60,000 bases of DNA from Cryptomeria japonica (taxonomy: Eukaryota; Streptophyta; Pinopsida; Cupressales; Cupressaceae), in the NCBI RefSeq assembly GCF_030272615.1, contig NC_081406.1, forward strand, positions 245,081,218 through 245,141,217, read 5' to 3'. The notes under the pieces were generated by a model. The model saw nothing but the letters and a program-made list of their open reading frames with translations. It was not told the DNA's origin and searched no databases. This document shows positions 9,583-20,364 of this stretch, piece by piece. Position 1 is the stretch's first letter, and the number at the start of each line of letters is the position of its first letter. A program made the position numbers and the translations under genes.

Positions 9583-10763
9583 TGCAAAATTTGTGCAATT
9601 TTTTCCAATCTGTGAAGTTGCTTTGTTGTGACCAAATCTGAATGTTTGGCTTTTTTTTCGTGACAAGATGACATAGTGTTGATGAGGACTCAATGTTTGC
9701 AAGTGTCTAGACAAAAATGACTCAAAGAAAAGTGCATTGTTTGATGTAAAATTGTTTTGTATACACTTGAAGACACAAAAGACACAATGTTTTAATGTTT
9801 GGTCTTGAATGTTTGAATGTTTAAAATAAGTCAAGCACAATTCTTATGGCTGGCCAAGATAATAGTTATTGATCCCACATGGGGTTTTACCCCTGAGGCT
9901 ATGCTATTTAGAACGGATACTTAGATGCTTGACCCCACTGGCTCCACCCTCGGCATTCACTTCTCAGGGCAGCCAAGCATCAATCCCCACAAAAACTCCT
10001 TGTGGCAAACTTTGTATCTCTACTAAGAACCATATGTGTGTGGGTCACTACTTGAGGTCCGACCTCTTGCCCCAACAACTAGAAGGATTTAGGCTTCTAA
10101 AACAAAAAGGTGCTAGTAAGGGCATCCGCTCGTGTGGCCATACATGCGACACTTTCAGCTTTGTAAATACAGAAGGCTCTCAACTGGTAGGGGTTACACC
10201 CTACAAATGATCAAATAAATTTGATCAAACGGGTTTATGGGGAGACATAGTGTCGGTATGAACTAATCAGCACACGTTATTCATAGTTTTCACCATGAAT
10301 ACAATTATTTATAGTGGTTTGGAAGAAGATGGCTTTTCTTTTGCTACCACTTGGGTCATTCTCTCCTCACTTGTAGTCCTAATGACCACACGGGAAGACA
10401 GGCCCTCTAAAGATTAAACAAAAAGAGCCTATTGCTCAAGACATAAAAGACAATGGTTCAATTTTAGTGCACCAATTGAAGTGTTTGCTAGTCTATGAAA
10501 ACAAGGCACACAATAAAGATCAAAAACCCTTGCCAAGGTCCTGCAATAAAGATTTGTTAGTAGTTTGGATTGTTTCAAATGATCACCCCTTCCTGCAAGC
10601 ACACAAGTTAGGTAAATTTTAGATCCAAAAGACTTTGTGAAATGGGGGCCTTCGACAAAACGATTTTGCTTTCAAGACAAGTTGCACCATTTTCATTAGC
10701 TAGATCTGAAAATGTTAGATCAATATAAACTAGATCTGAAACATTAAATGTAAGACAAAATGG
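9583..10763 (-). other. Gypsy-B leader between the two repeat blocks
   Basis: A 113-codon plus-strand ORF lies at 9869-10210, antisense to the element. It shows no recognisable domain and I do not call it a gene. The segment 9850-10260 is less AT-rich than its surroundings and could be a separate small insertion, but I found no boundaries. Confidence 0.45.
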
Positions 10764-11075
10764 ACACAGACGTAATTTCGCAACATAGACGTGATTCCGC
10801 CCTACATAGATGCAATTCCACAACACAGACGCGTTTCTACAAAAAAAAATGCAAAATAGAAAATCCTGCAAGACACAGACGTGATTAAAATGATCACAAA
10901 CGTGATTAGATCTCACATATGCGATTAAAGTGCCCACAGACATGATTCAGGAACATAGACGCGATCCTGCAATCTGCAAAAAAAAAATTGAAATAATGTC
11001 GAAGACGCAGACGCGATTCAAGATGTCACATATGCGATAGAAAATCAAAAACGCGATCCGAAAGTACGCAAACGC
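10764..11075 (-). repeat. phased ~20-bp repeat block 1 (Gypsy-B leader)
   Basis: About 13 units of (A/T)CACAGACGCGATT type start near 10764, 10783, 10804, 10823, 10873, 10893, 10913, 10934, 10953, 11004, 11026, 11045 and 11066. Steps are 19-22 bp, with gaps of about 50 bp where units have decayed. The block starts about 90 bp from the primer-binding site. Confidence 0.8.
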
Positions 11076-11166
11076 GAAAATGTCGAAATGTTGTCGGAAA
11101 TGTCAGATCTGCAACTTCAAAACACAAAATATGCAACAAAAGATGTTAAATGCAAAAGGGACAAGA

Positions 11167-11184
11167 GTCCCACCGGGCGTGCCA
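11167..11184 (-). other. primer-binding site (Gypsy-B)
   Basis: TGGCACGCCCGGTGGGAC on the minus strand, three bases after the LTR end. The position is typical for Gypsy elements. I cannot name the priming tRNA with confidence. Confidence 0.7.
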
Positions 11185-11187
11185 AAA

Positions 11188-11967
11188 TGTTTATGATGAA
11201 AATGGATACAATAATGATGAAAGACTAAATGAATTCAACCACAAAACCCTAGCCTAACAACAACAAAGATCCACCATAACATATGAAGATTACCTAAGAC
11301 AATGTAAATCAAATGAAATCACAAAGATTATACCATCACATGTCCAATAGGGTTTGTATCTCCATTCTTCCTATCTCCATTGATCTTGCTTGATATATTT
11401 GCTCTCAGATTTTATGTGCACAAGAGCTCAACAAAGAACGGAAATGTGGTTGCAAGTAGGATCGCATATGAAAGTGCAAAGCGTAGTGTAGTCAATTGAT
11501 CAAGTGGTTAGTTAGGGTTTGATAATGAAGGAAGCATCTCCTTATATAGAAGACACCATAAGAAATGGAGGGATAAGATTGAGAGGTGTAAAAGGAGGTT
11601 GGCTATGATTAGAGGGTAGGTACAGAAAATAATAAAATAATGAAAGGGGTAGGTAATGTATGAATTAAGAGATGAATGGCATGTGTCATAGGTAGAAAAG
11701 GTTAATGAATTAATTAAATAAATAAAGATTTATTTAATTAATAGAGGAAGTGGGATCAATTAAATAAATAAGATATTTATTTAATTTAAGAAAAGGGAAA
11801 ATTTAAATAAATAAATGTATTTATTTAAATGAGAAATAAGGCTAGAAGAGGATAAATGAATTAATTAAATAAATAAAGATTTATTTAATTAATAGAAGAA
11901 TTAGGCTTAGATAATTAAATAAATAAAATATTTATTTAATTAGACCTGACAATTTTAGGTGTCTACA
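11188..11967 (-). repeat. 5' LTR of Gypsy-B
   Basis: 780 bp with plus-strand ends TGTTTATG and GTGTCTACA. On the minus strand it starts TGTAGACACCTAAAATTGTC. The Element 1 LTR starts similarly (TGTAGCGTCCTAAAATTGTG), so the two LTR families share their first bases. Five AT-rich palindromes lie at 11709-11942. Confidence 0.85.
11709..11942. repeat. five AT-rich palindromes in the Gypsy-B LTR
   Basis: Palindromes of 29-34 bp at 11709-11742, 11759-11787, 11801-11830, 11860-11893 and 11912-11942. All are built on TTAAATAAATAAA and its complement around a short centre, and each can fold into a near-perfect hairpin. Confidence 0.85.
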
Positions 11968-12346
11968 ATTACTGCTTCTTCTGACATAATGTTGTCAGTA
12001 GACCCTGAGTCTATCACCACTCTAAAAACCTTACCAAGGACCTTGCATTTGATTCTAAATGAAGCTCTTCTTTGAGTTAGTTCTTCTTTGATTGGTTCCT
12101 TAATCAAGTCTCTTCTCATCATTAAATTTTCTACATCTTCAGGAGCTAAGCTCACACCTTGTGTCTTGTTGCTTTTTGCATCTTCTTGTGCATATGTCAC
12201 TCTTCTTTCACTTCCTTGAGATGAAGAGGATTTCTCTGGACATCTATAGGCATGGTTAGCCAACTTTTGGCAATTGTAACACTTCATGGTGGAGAAGTAG
12301 GACCCTCTTCCCAGTCCACTAGATCTACCTCTTCCTGGGTTGCTAG
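11968..12346 (-). pseudogene. Gag zinc knuckle and protease start (Gypsy-A, piece 3)
   Basis: From the minus strand start this piece has Gly/Arg-rich sequence, then the knuckle CYNCQKLANHAYRC, a Ser-rich linker, and the protease active site VIDSGSTDNIMS with its D-S-G. It is truncated 12 codons later by the Gypsy-B LTR. In the knuckle the position normally held by His is Asn (C-X2-C-X4-N), so zinc binding may be weakened. The frame continues exactly from piece 2 once the solo LTR and one copy of its target duplication are left out. Confidence 0.75.
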
Positions 12347-13460
12347 TGTTGGCTTGATGATGATTGTAATGTATTCATCACTTGTTGTCATTGATGAAAC
12401 ACTCTCACACACACATATGATTGCATTGACTATCGGTGTAACTTCATTGGTTTACACTGTTAACCGGTATGTTTAAGGTCTATCTCTAATCGGTACTCTG
12501 TGTCAACCGGTATGTGCTTAAGAGATAACCTATGGTTACATTAAGTCAACATCAAAATGAAGATGAAAATGAAGATGGAGATCAAATGGAAGATTCCAGG
12601 ACAATGGTTCACATGTTTTGTTCCAACCAATATCTAATTTTGTGATGAGTTACCGGCACCGTTTTCTTGACGGTCATTTTTGTGATGAGCTATGTTTACT
12701 TGTCTAGATACACTGCACCTAGGAAATTGTGTTTTGATTTCCTATGGCCGACATAATATTTGTATGTCTATTTAAAGACATCTTCGTGAATCATTTAAGA
12801 GAGTGAACTGATATAGAAGAGGATTTTATGCAAATACTAATATGCGTAAAGAGTGAAAGCTTTTGTTGAAGAGCGATAAGTGCTAAGATGAAGAGCAATG
12901 TTGAATGTACTTAGAATGATCTGATCAAGCGAGTCTTGTGCTACTCAGAACATATCAAACCTTTCTTGTTGTTTTCTAATCATTACAACATAATCAAATC
13001 CCCTAACCGGGTAAGCTCTAACAAGCTTCATTGTACACATCCTCTAATAAGGTTATCCATTAGTTTGGATTCTCAAATCCTCCAGTGAGGTTACTCCTAA
13101 CACGGTAGTACTCTTAATAGGGTATAAGCTTCTAATCAAGCTTGGGATCTCTAACAAGATTTGCTCCTAGCAGAGCACTTTGTAAAGACCTTAACCAGTC
13201 AGTTATCTATTAATGCAGATAGTTAACTTGTGGGTTCCATCTCACCATGGTTTTTACCTATTTGGGTTTTCCACGTATAAACACGTGTTATGGTGGATGT
13301 TCTACTTTATGTGGATGTTGTTATTTCATTTTGGATAGCATGTATTTTTGTTTAAATTCTTGGTTAAGTTCATCTACCGGTTAATGTTTGAAGTTGTGTT
13401 TGTTTTTGTGTTACTAATTCACCCCCCCCCCTCTCAGTTCTTTTCAAGTCCATCAACTAG
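12342..13460. repeat. solo LTR (Copia type) with target duplication
   Basis: LTR 12347-13455, starting TGTTGG and ending CCATCA. It is flanked by GCTAG (12342-12346) and ACTAG (13456-13460), a 5-bp duplication with one mismatch. It has the TTCACCCCC...CTCTCAGTT block and the GGTTTTT...GGGTTTTCCACGTA block shared by the Copia LTRs here. There is no second LTR or interior, so it is probably a product of LTR-LTR recombination. Confidence 0.75.
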
Positions 13461-13650
13461 ATGATCCCCTTCCTCTATAGCTTCTCTTTCTATGTGAATC
13501 CTCACTTTTCTCTATAATTTTGGACTCTCCTTGGGACCTTTGATCTATTCCTCTTCCACCAAAACTGCCTCTTTGGCCTCTACCATCTTTTCCTCTGCCT
13601 CTTCCTCTGTTACTTTCTTCTTGCTTATTTTTACTCTTTTCCTCCACCTT
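13456..13650 (-). pseudogene. Gag basic linker (Gypsy-A, piece 2)
   Basis: 65 codons rich in Arg and Gly (SNRGRGRGKDGRGQRGSFGG region). This is the basic stretch usually found between the capsid domain and the zinc knuckle, and it probably binds RNA. It is in frame with piece 1 across Copia-1 and with piece 3 across the solo LTR. Confidence 0.7.
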
Positions 13651-13655
13651 TAGTG

Positions 13656-14715
13656 TGTTGGTATTTTGGTATGGTTTTGTCATTGATGTCAACACCTACT
13701 AAAACACTAGCACTTTGGAGATCCAACAGCATTCACCGGCAAGCAAGTAACTATTGCACAGTTACTGGTATATGGTTCACTGACAGGATATAATGATCAC
13801 CGGTACTCGGAATTATGTAGAAGAAACTTGGTAATGTCGAAGACATATTTTGGACATCCTGTCCTAGAGTTTTGTTCATTGGTACATTCATATTTGCATA
13901 TTTTCTTTTACCGGCAAATAGGTCCAGGGTTACCTAGGGTTACACCAGCAGGTTTATCTTTTCCAGATCAGCATGGAACGCTAAGGAAATGATTAATTAA
14001 TGTTGTAAATGCATTAAGCTGACATGTTCAATCGGTTATTGCATCAGATATTATATTGTTTGTAAAATATTTTTATTGTAATATCTTGTAGAGCCGACCT
14101 ACTAAAATTGGTCTTAGGTTATGGTATAAATGTAAGATCTTATTTGTAAGATCAAGTGTGGAATGCGAAAAAGAATTATGTGAAGGTATATGCGAGATTA
14201 AGCAGAGCTATACATGAAGACATCATTTGAAGGTGAAGCTAGGGTTTTGAGAAAGCATATCAGAATTACACCGGTACTGAATCCAGCATCTGAAGATGTT
14301 ATTTTGTGCAATACATTTTTATTGGATTTAACCATCCAACTGTAGTCAGTGTGACTCCCATTTATGATTGAGAAGTGAGCTCTAGGTTGCTGGCCTTTCT
14401 GCATGTGCACACCCCATTTATGTACACTTACTATCTGCAATAGTATCATCTGATTGTGGGTAAGGTTTCCCACTGTGGTTTTTCCCCTTACAGGGTTTCC
14501 ATGTACAAATATTGGTGTCATGTGTTGTGGATGACTTTGTGTTTATGTTTCATGCATTAATCTTTATCGATATAGCTATTAACTATTAAAATTGTTTACT
14601 GACATACTTAACTGGTTTACCGGTATTAAGCTTTAAGTTGGTTAAGTTGTTTTTGGTTTGAAATTTGTTGACAACTGATTCACCCCCCCCTCTCAGTTGT
14701 CTCTAGGACCTAACA
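13656..14715 (+). repeat. 5' LTR of Copia-1
   Basis: 1060 bp, TGTTGGTATTTTGG to GGACCTAACA. It contains GGTTTTTCCCC...GGGTTTCCATGTA near 14480 and TTCACCCCCCCCTCTCAGTTG near 14680. No real ORF. Confidence 0.95.
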
Positions 14716-14717
14716 AT

Positions 14718-14729
14718 TGGTATCAGAGC
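14718..14729 (+). other. primer-binding site, initiator tRNA-Met type (Copia-1)
   Basis: TGGTATCAGAGC, two bases after the LTR end. Confidence 0.9.
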
Positions 14730-14771
14730 CTAGTCCTCTTTTGCAGAAGTTGAACAACTTGAGGAGATCCA

Positions 14772-17700
14772 ATGTCTACTAATTATTTTAGGAAGGACAG
14801 TCCTAAACTTGATGGAACCAACTATGGCATATGGAAGATTAGAATGGAGACACATCTAAATTGCATTGGCAAAGACATCTGGGAAGTTACAAAGAAAGGT
14901 TGCATTGTGTTGTATTTGGTCAACCTAGTCCAACTACCTTGGCTAAAGATGAGGAAAATGATTGCAAAGAAAGAGAAGCACTTTTGAGCGCATTATCAGA
15001 TCAACAAATCATGGGATTGTCAGATAGGTCTACTACTAAAGCTATTTGGGATCATTTGGAAACACTGAATGAAGGAGATTCCACAGTCGAAATTGCAAAA
15101 CTTGAAAGCTTCGAGGTTAGGTATGAACATCTAAAAATGGAAGAAGATGAAAGGATTTCTACTTTTATGGAAAGAGTAAATGAAATTGTTTTGGGTATTA
15201 AATGTTGTGGAGGAACCTTAAGTGAGGATGAAATTGTTTCAAAAATCTTAAGAGGATTGCCACCAGCATATAAAATGAAGGTTACTGCTATAAATGAGTT
15301 AAGAACAATGCCTAATACATCAGTAACTAGGGATACATTGATTGGGAAACTTTCAGCTTTTGAAATTGAAGAATTTGGTCTTGTTGCTACTATAAAGACA
15401 GATTTAGCCTTTAAAGCATCAACGTCATCTGCTCCATCATTTGACAAATCTGATTGGAAAGTCTTTTATGCAAGAGAACTTGAAGAAAGCAAGAAAGAAA
15501 ATGAAGAACTTGAAGAACTTGAAGCACTATTTGCAAGGAAAATGCCTAAAGGTCCAATTGGAAGTGAGTATGAAGGTAAAGCACCCTTTAAATGTTTTAA
15601 CTGCAATAAGATTGGTCATATCGCTTTGAGATGTCCTAATAGACATGCTAGACTAAGAGAAGAAGCTAGAAGGACATACAAGCCTAATCCTAAATATCAG
15701 AGATACAGATTCAAGAAGAACAAAGACAAATCTTGTTACATTGCTAATGAAGGTGTGACTGATGATTCTGATGAGGATCTAGCAGACAATGGATGGGTTT
15801 TTGTTGCTATAACAGAAGATCAATCGACACCTACTGCTCAACTGGTAGAACAAGCCATAGCAGCTAAAGTTGAAGTAAAGGATGAATGGATCATTGACTC
15901 TGGATGCTCACATCATATGATAGGAGACAAAGGTAAATTCTTGAACTTTCAAGAATACAATGGAGGTTTAGTAAGATTTGGTGATGACAAAGCCTGTTCA
16001 ATCAAAGATAAGGGTACAATATCTCTTGATGGTAAGCATAACACTGACAATGTCTACTATGTTGAAGGATTGAAGCATAATCTTTTAAGTGTTGGTCAAT
16101 TAGTTGAGAAAGGATTTCAGTTACAATTTAAAAATGGAAAATGCAAAATCATGAATAGAACTGGTTTGGAAATTGCAACCGGTAATCAGACTAGAGGTAA
16201 TATCTTTCATTTGAATAACAATGAAAAGACATGCTTGATTGCACATATAGATGAAAGTTGGTTATGGCATAAGAGACTCTGTCATGCAAACTTTGATTGC
16301 ATGGTAAAGATCAGTACTTCTAACACAGTTAGAGATCTACCTAAAATTATCAAACCTCAGAACACAATATGTAAGGAATGTCAATTTGGAAAATAAGTTA
16401 GAGCTAGTTTCAAAAGTATTCCAAAAAAATCCAATAATGCTCTTGATTTGATTCACACTGATTTATGTGGTCCAGCTAGAACTAAAAGCTTACAAGGTGA
16501 TAGATATTTCATACTAATCATTGATGACTATTCTAGAATGTGCTGGGTTACTTTTCTCAGAGAAAAATTAGAAGCACTTGGAAAGTTTAAACTGTTCAAA
16601 GCAATGGTTGAAAATGAAACCGGTAAGAAAATCAAATGTTTAAGATCAGACCAAGGAGGAGAATTCACATCTAAGGACTTTAATACATTCTATGAAGTGA
16701 ATGGAATCAAAAGACAACTATCAGCACCTCGAACACCATAGCAAAATGGAGTTGTTGAAAGGAAAAATAGAACTATCTTGGATGCAGCAAGAAATATGTT
16801 ATCAGAAGCAAATTTACCACATGTGTATTGGAGAGAAGCAGTCAACACAACTGTCTATACATTCAAAAAAGTTCACATCAAAAGTGAAACCGGTAAGACC
16901 CCTCATGAACTATGGTTTGGTAATACTCCTACTCTTAAATATTTCAGAATTTTTGGAAGTAAATGTTATATTAGAAGAGATGAGTATATTGGCAAATTTG
17001 ATCCTAGAAGTGATGAAGGAATATTTCTTGGTTATTCATCTAAGAGCAAGGCATATAGATGTTTTAACAAGAGATTGCAGAAAATCGTTGAGAGTACAAA
17101 TGTAAAAATTGATGAACAATTCAGAGGAACTACAAGGTATATAGACTTTGAACCGGCAATAGAAATTGTGACAAATGAACCTACACCAAATCCACTGATA
17201 CAAAATGAAGATTCGGTTACCCCGGTACCATCTAAGGATTCCACAATAACTGAAGAACAACAACAAACAAAGACACCCCGGTATGTAAGATTGAATCATT
17301 CTGAAGATCAGATATTTGGAAATAAATGTAAAGGAGTTATGACAAGAGGAAGATTGGCAAATGAAGAGGTATGTCTTATTTCTCAAATAGAACCATCATC
17401 TATTAATGAGGCATGTGAAGATAAATTTTGGATTAAAGCTATGGGAGAAGAATTAGAACAAATTGAGAAAAATAACACTTGGACATTAGTTCCCCGACCT
17501 AAAGATAAAAATGTAATTGGAACCAAATGGGTATTCAGAAACAAACTTAATGAAGATGGTAAGGTTGTCAAAAATAAAGCAAGACTAGTATGTAAGGGAT
17601 ATTCTCAGAAAGAAGGAGTTGATTACAATGAAACCTTTGCACCAATAGCTAGAATTGAGGCAGTTAGATTATTCTTGGCTTTTGCAGCACACAAGAACTA

Positions 17701-18925
17701 CAAAGTTTATCAAATGGATATTAAATGTGCATTTTTGAATGGAGATCTTGAAGAGGAAGTATACATTGAACAACCTAATGGATTTTCTTTGACAGATGAC
17801 AATGATATGGTTTGCACATTAAGGAAAGCTCTGTATGGACTGAAACAAGCCCCAAGAGCTTGGTATGCAAGATTGGATAAGTATCTTTTAAAGATTGGTT
17901 TTACTAAAGGAAATGCAGACATCAATTTATATTACAAAATAACTAATGATGACATCTTGATTATAGAAGTATTTGTTGATGATATAATCTTTGGAGGAGA
18001 AGATGGTTTATGTAAGGAATTTTCTACTAAAATGCAGCAAGAATTTGAAATGTCTATGATTGGAGAAATAAAATCCTTTTTAGGATTGCAGATTTCACAA
18101 ATAGGCAAAGGTATATTCTTGAGCCAATCCAAATACTTAAAAGAGTTACTAAAGAAATTTGGGATGGAGATCTCTAAACCGGTAAGCACACCTATGACTA
18201 CAAATGACAAATTATCTCAAAGGGATGAATCTACACCTGTTAATCCAACTAGATACAAATCTATGATAGGAGGTTTACTATATTTGACACAAACCAGACC
18301 TAACATTATGAATGCAGTATGTATTGTTTCAAGATTTCAAAGTAATCCTAGAGAAAATCATGAATCAGTAGTAAAAAGGATTTTTCGGTACTTACAAGGC
18401 ACTATAAATCTTGGAATATGGTGTCCTAGAGATGAAAACTTTGAATTATGTGCACATACAGATGCAAATTGGGTAGGAGATGTGGATGATAGAAAAAGCA
18501 CCACCAGCGGAGCATTCTTTCTTGGAAAGAGATTAGTTTCTTGGTTGAGTAAGAAATAGAGTTGTACATCTTTATCAACAGCAAAATCAGAATATGTTGT
18601 AGCAGCAACTAACTGTACATAGGTACTATGGCTTAAGCAAATGTTGAAAGACATAAAGGTAAAATGCAAGGAACCTATTACCATATATTATGATAACACT
18701 GCAGCAATTGATATATCTAAGAATCCAGTACTACATTCTAAAACAAAACATGTTTCTATCAAACTGAATTTTCTAAGGGAAAAAGTTGAAGAAAAGGAGA
18801 TAAAACTGGTTTATGTGAACACTAAAGAACAGCTTGTAGATATTTTCACAAAACCTTTACCTAAGGAGACTTTTGAATATCTCAGAGATCAGCTTGGACT
18901 CATATCACCACCGATAGTGACTTAG
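14772..18925 (+). pseudogene. Gag-Pol polyprotein of Copia-1 (broken)
   Basis: One frame encodes Gag, protease, integrase, reverse transcriptase and RNase H in Ty1/Copia order. Seen in order: Gag start MSTNYFRKDSPKLDGTNYG; zinc knuckle CFNCNKIGHIALRC near 15590; protease WIIDSGCSHHM near 15890; pre-integrase WLWHKRLCHA near 16260; integrase with HTDLCGP, RSDQGGEF and VVERK; reverse transcriptase with [22 protein letters not shown] and FVDD near 17970; RNase H ending DIFTKPLPKE. Breaks: a 1-nt deletion near 14902-14916 (relative to Copia-E), then TAA at 16394-16396 and TAG at 16739-16741, 18557-18559 and 18620-18622. Each of the four stops sits where Gln is expected. The catalytic residues themselves remain, so decay is moderate. 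The copy is not functional as it stands. Confidence 0.95.
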
Positions 18926-19301
18926 ACAGTTGATGATTGTCATCAACCGACAGAATTAAAAGACAAAACTTTTACTTCAGTCTTTGATGAGGAAGCTACT
19001 TCTTAGGGGGAGTAGTTGGTATTTTGTATATGAACTTCGTATTATTGTAACTTTGGCATTTGATGTCAAAGGGGGAGAGATATCTATGGAAAAACACATT
19101 ATCTTTTGCAAAAATTGGTATGGAAACTTTGGAAAACACATGTTGCTCCCAGGGGGAGAGATTGTTGTTTAGGAGAGATTATTACTCTCTGATTTCTGGT
19201 TATAATCTTTTTGAAGATTGTTAGTTTTGGGTATTTGGCATTTCTGTTTTGGCACTTTGATGGTTTTTCCATCTTGTGTTGCCATCAATGCCAAAGGGGG
19301 A
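18926..19301 (+). other. 3' untranslated region of Copia-1 with extra polypurine tracts
   Basis: Noncoding. Holds PPT-like runs near 19004-19012, 19068-19080 and 19151-19160. The last is followed by ATTGTTG, much like the true PPT and LTR junction downstream. Confidence 0.7.
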
Positions 19302-19314
19302 GATTGTTGGTATT
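19302..19314 (+). other. polypurine tract of Copia-1
   Basis: AAAGGGGGAGAT directly before the LTR start TGTTGG. Confidence 0.85.
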
Positions 19315-20364
19315 TTGGTATGGTTTTGTCATTGATGTCAACACCTACTAAAACACTAGCACTTTGGAGATCCAGTAGCATTCACTAGCAAGCAAGTAAT
19401 TATTGCACAGTTACTAGTATATGGTTCACCAGGAGGATATAATGATCACCAGTACTCAGAATTATGTGGAAGACACTTGGTAATGTTGAAGACATCTTTT
19501 GGACATCTTGTCTTGGAGTTTTGTTCATTGGTACATTCATATTTACATATTTTCTTTTATCGGCAAATAGGTCCAGGGTTACCTAGGGTTACACCGGTAG
19601 GCTTATCTTTTCGAGATCAACATGGCATGCTAAGGAAATGATTAATTATTGTTGTAAATGCATTAAGCTGACATGTTCAATTGGTTATTACATCAGATAT
19701 TATATTGTTTGTAAAATGTTTTTATTGTAATATCTTGTAGAGCCGACCTACTAAAATTGGTCTTAGGTTATGGTACAGATGTAAGATCTTATTTGTAAGA
19801 TCAAGTGTGGAATGCGAAAAATAATTGTGTGAAGGTATATGCGAGATTAAGTAGAGCTATACACGAAGACATCATTTGAAGGTGAAGCTAGGTTTTTGAG
19901 AAAACATATCAGCATTACACCGATACTGAATCCAGCATATGAAGATGTAATTTTGTGTAGTACATTTTTATTGGATTCAACCATCCAACTGTAGTCAATG
20001 TGACTCCCATTTGTGATTGAGCAGTGAGCTCTAGGCTGTTGGCATTTCTGCATGTGCACACCCCATTTATGTACACTTACTATCTGCAGTAGTATCAGCT
20101 GATTGTGGGTAAGGTTTCCCGCCATGGTTTTTCCCCTTACAAGGTTTCCACGTACAAATATTGGTGTCATGTGTTGTGGATGACTTTGTGTTTATGTTTC
20201 ATGCATTAATCTTTACTGGTATAGCTATTAACTACTAAAACTGTTTACCGGCATACTTAACTGGTTTACCGGTATTAAGCTTTAAGTTGGTTAAGTTGTT
20301 TTTGGTTTGAAATTTGTTGACAACTGATTCATCCCCCCCTCTTAGTTGTCTCCGGGACCTAACA
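19315..20364 (+). repeat. 3' LTR of Copia-1
   Basis: 1050 bp copy of 13656-14715 with the same ends. Many differences are C/T or G/A changes, often at CCGG or CGG sites, as expected for decay of methylated cytosines. Confidence 0.95.

Larger units (their letters stand above)
8400..11967 (-). mobile_element. Gypsy-B: Ty3/Gypsy element, 5' part
   Basis: Order on the minus strand: LTR (11967-11188), primer-binding site, about 2.3 kb leader with two phased repeat blocks, and the gag start. The rest lies beyond Copia-C and Element 1, left of the window. It is inserted in the protease region of Gypsy-A at 11967/11968. Confidence 0.8.

Noticed and set aside
9869-10210. 113-codon plus-strand ORF in the Gypsy-B leader
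   Set aside because: No domain, antisense to the element, and no start or composition signal beyond chance.
9401-11075. CRISPR-like array reading of the ACAGACGCG units
   Set aside because: Units are degenerate, spacers are only about 8 bp, and the locus is a plant retrotransposon leader. A minisatellite-like array fits better.
14772-18925. Reassigned genetic code (TAA/TAG read as Gln)
   Set aside because: The stops fall on Gln positions, which would fit, but Gypsy-F also has TGA at Arg positions, normal stops end other frames, and C-to-T decay explains all of it in a plant.
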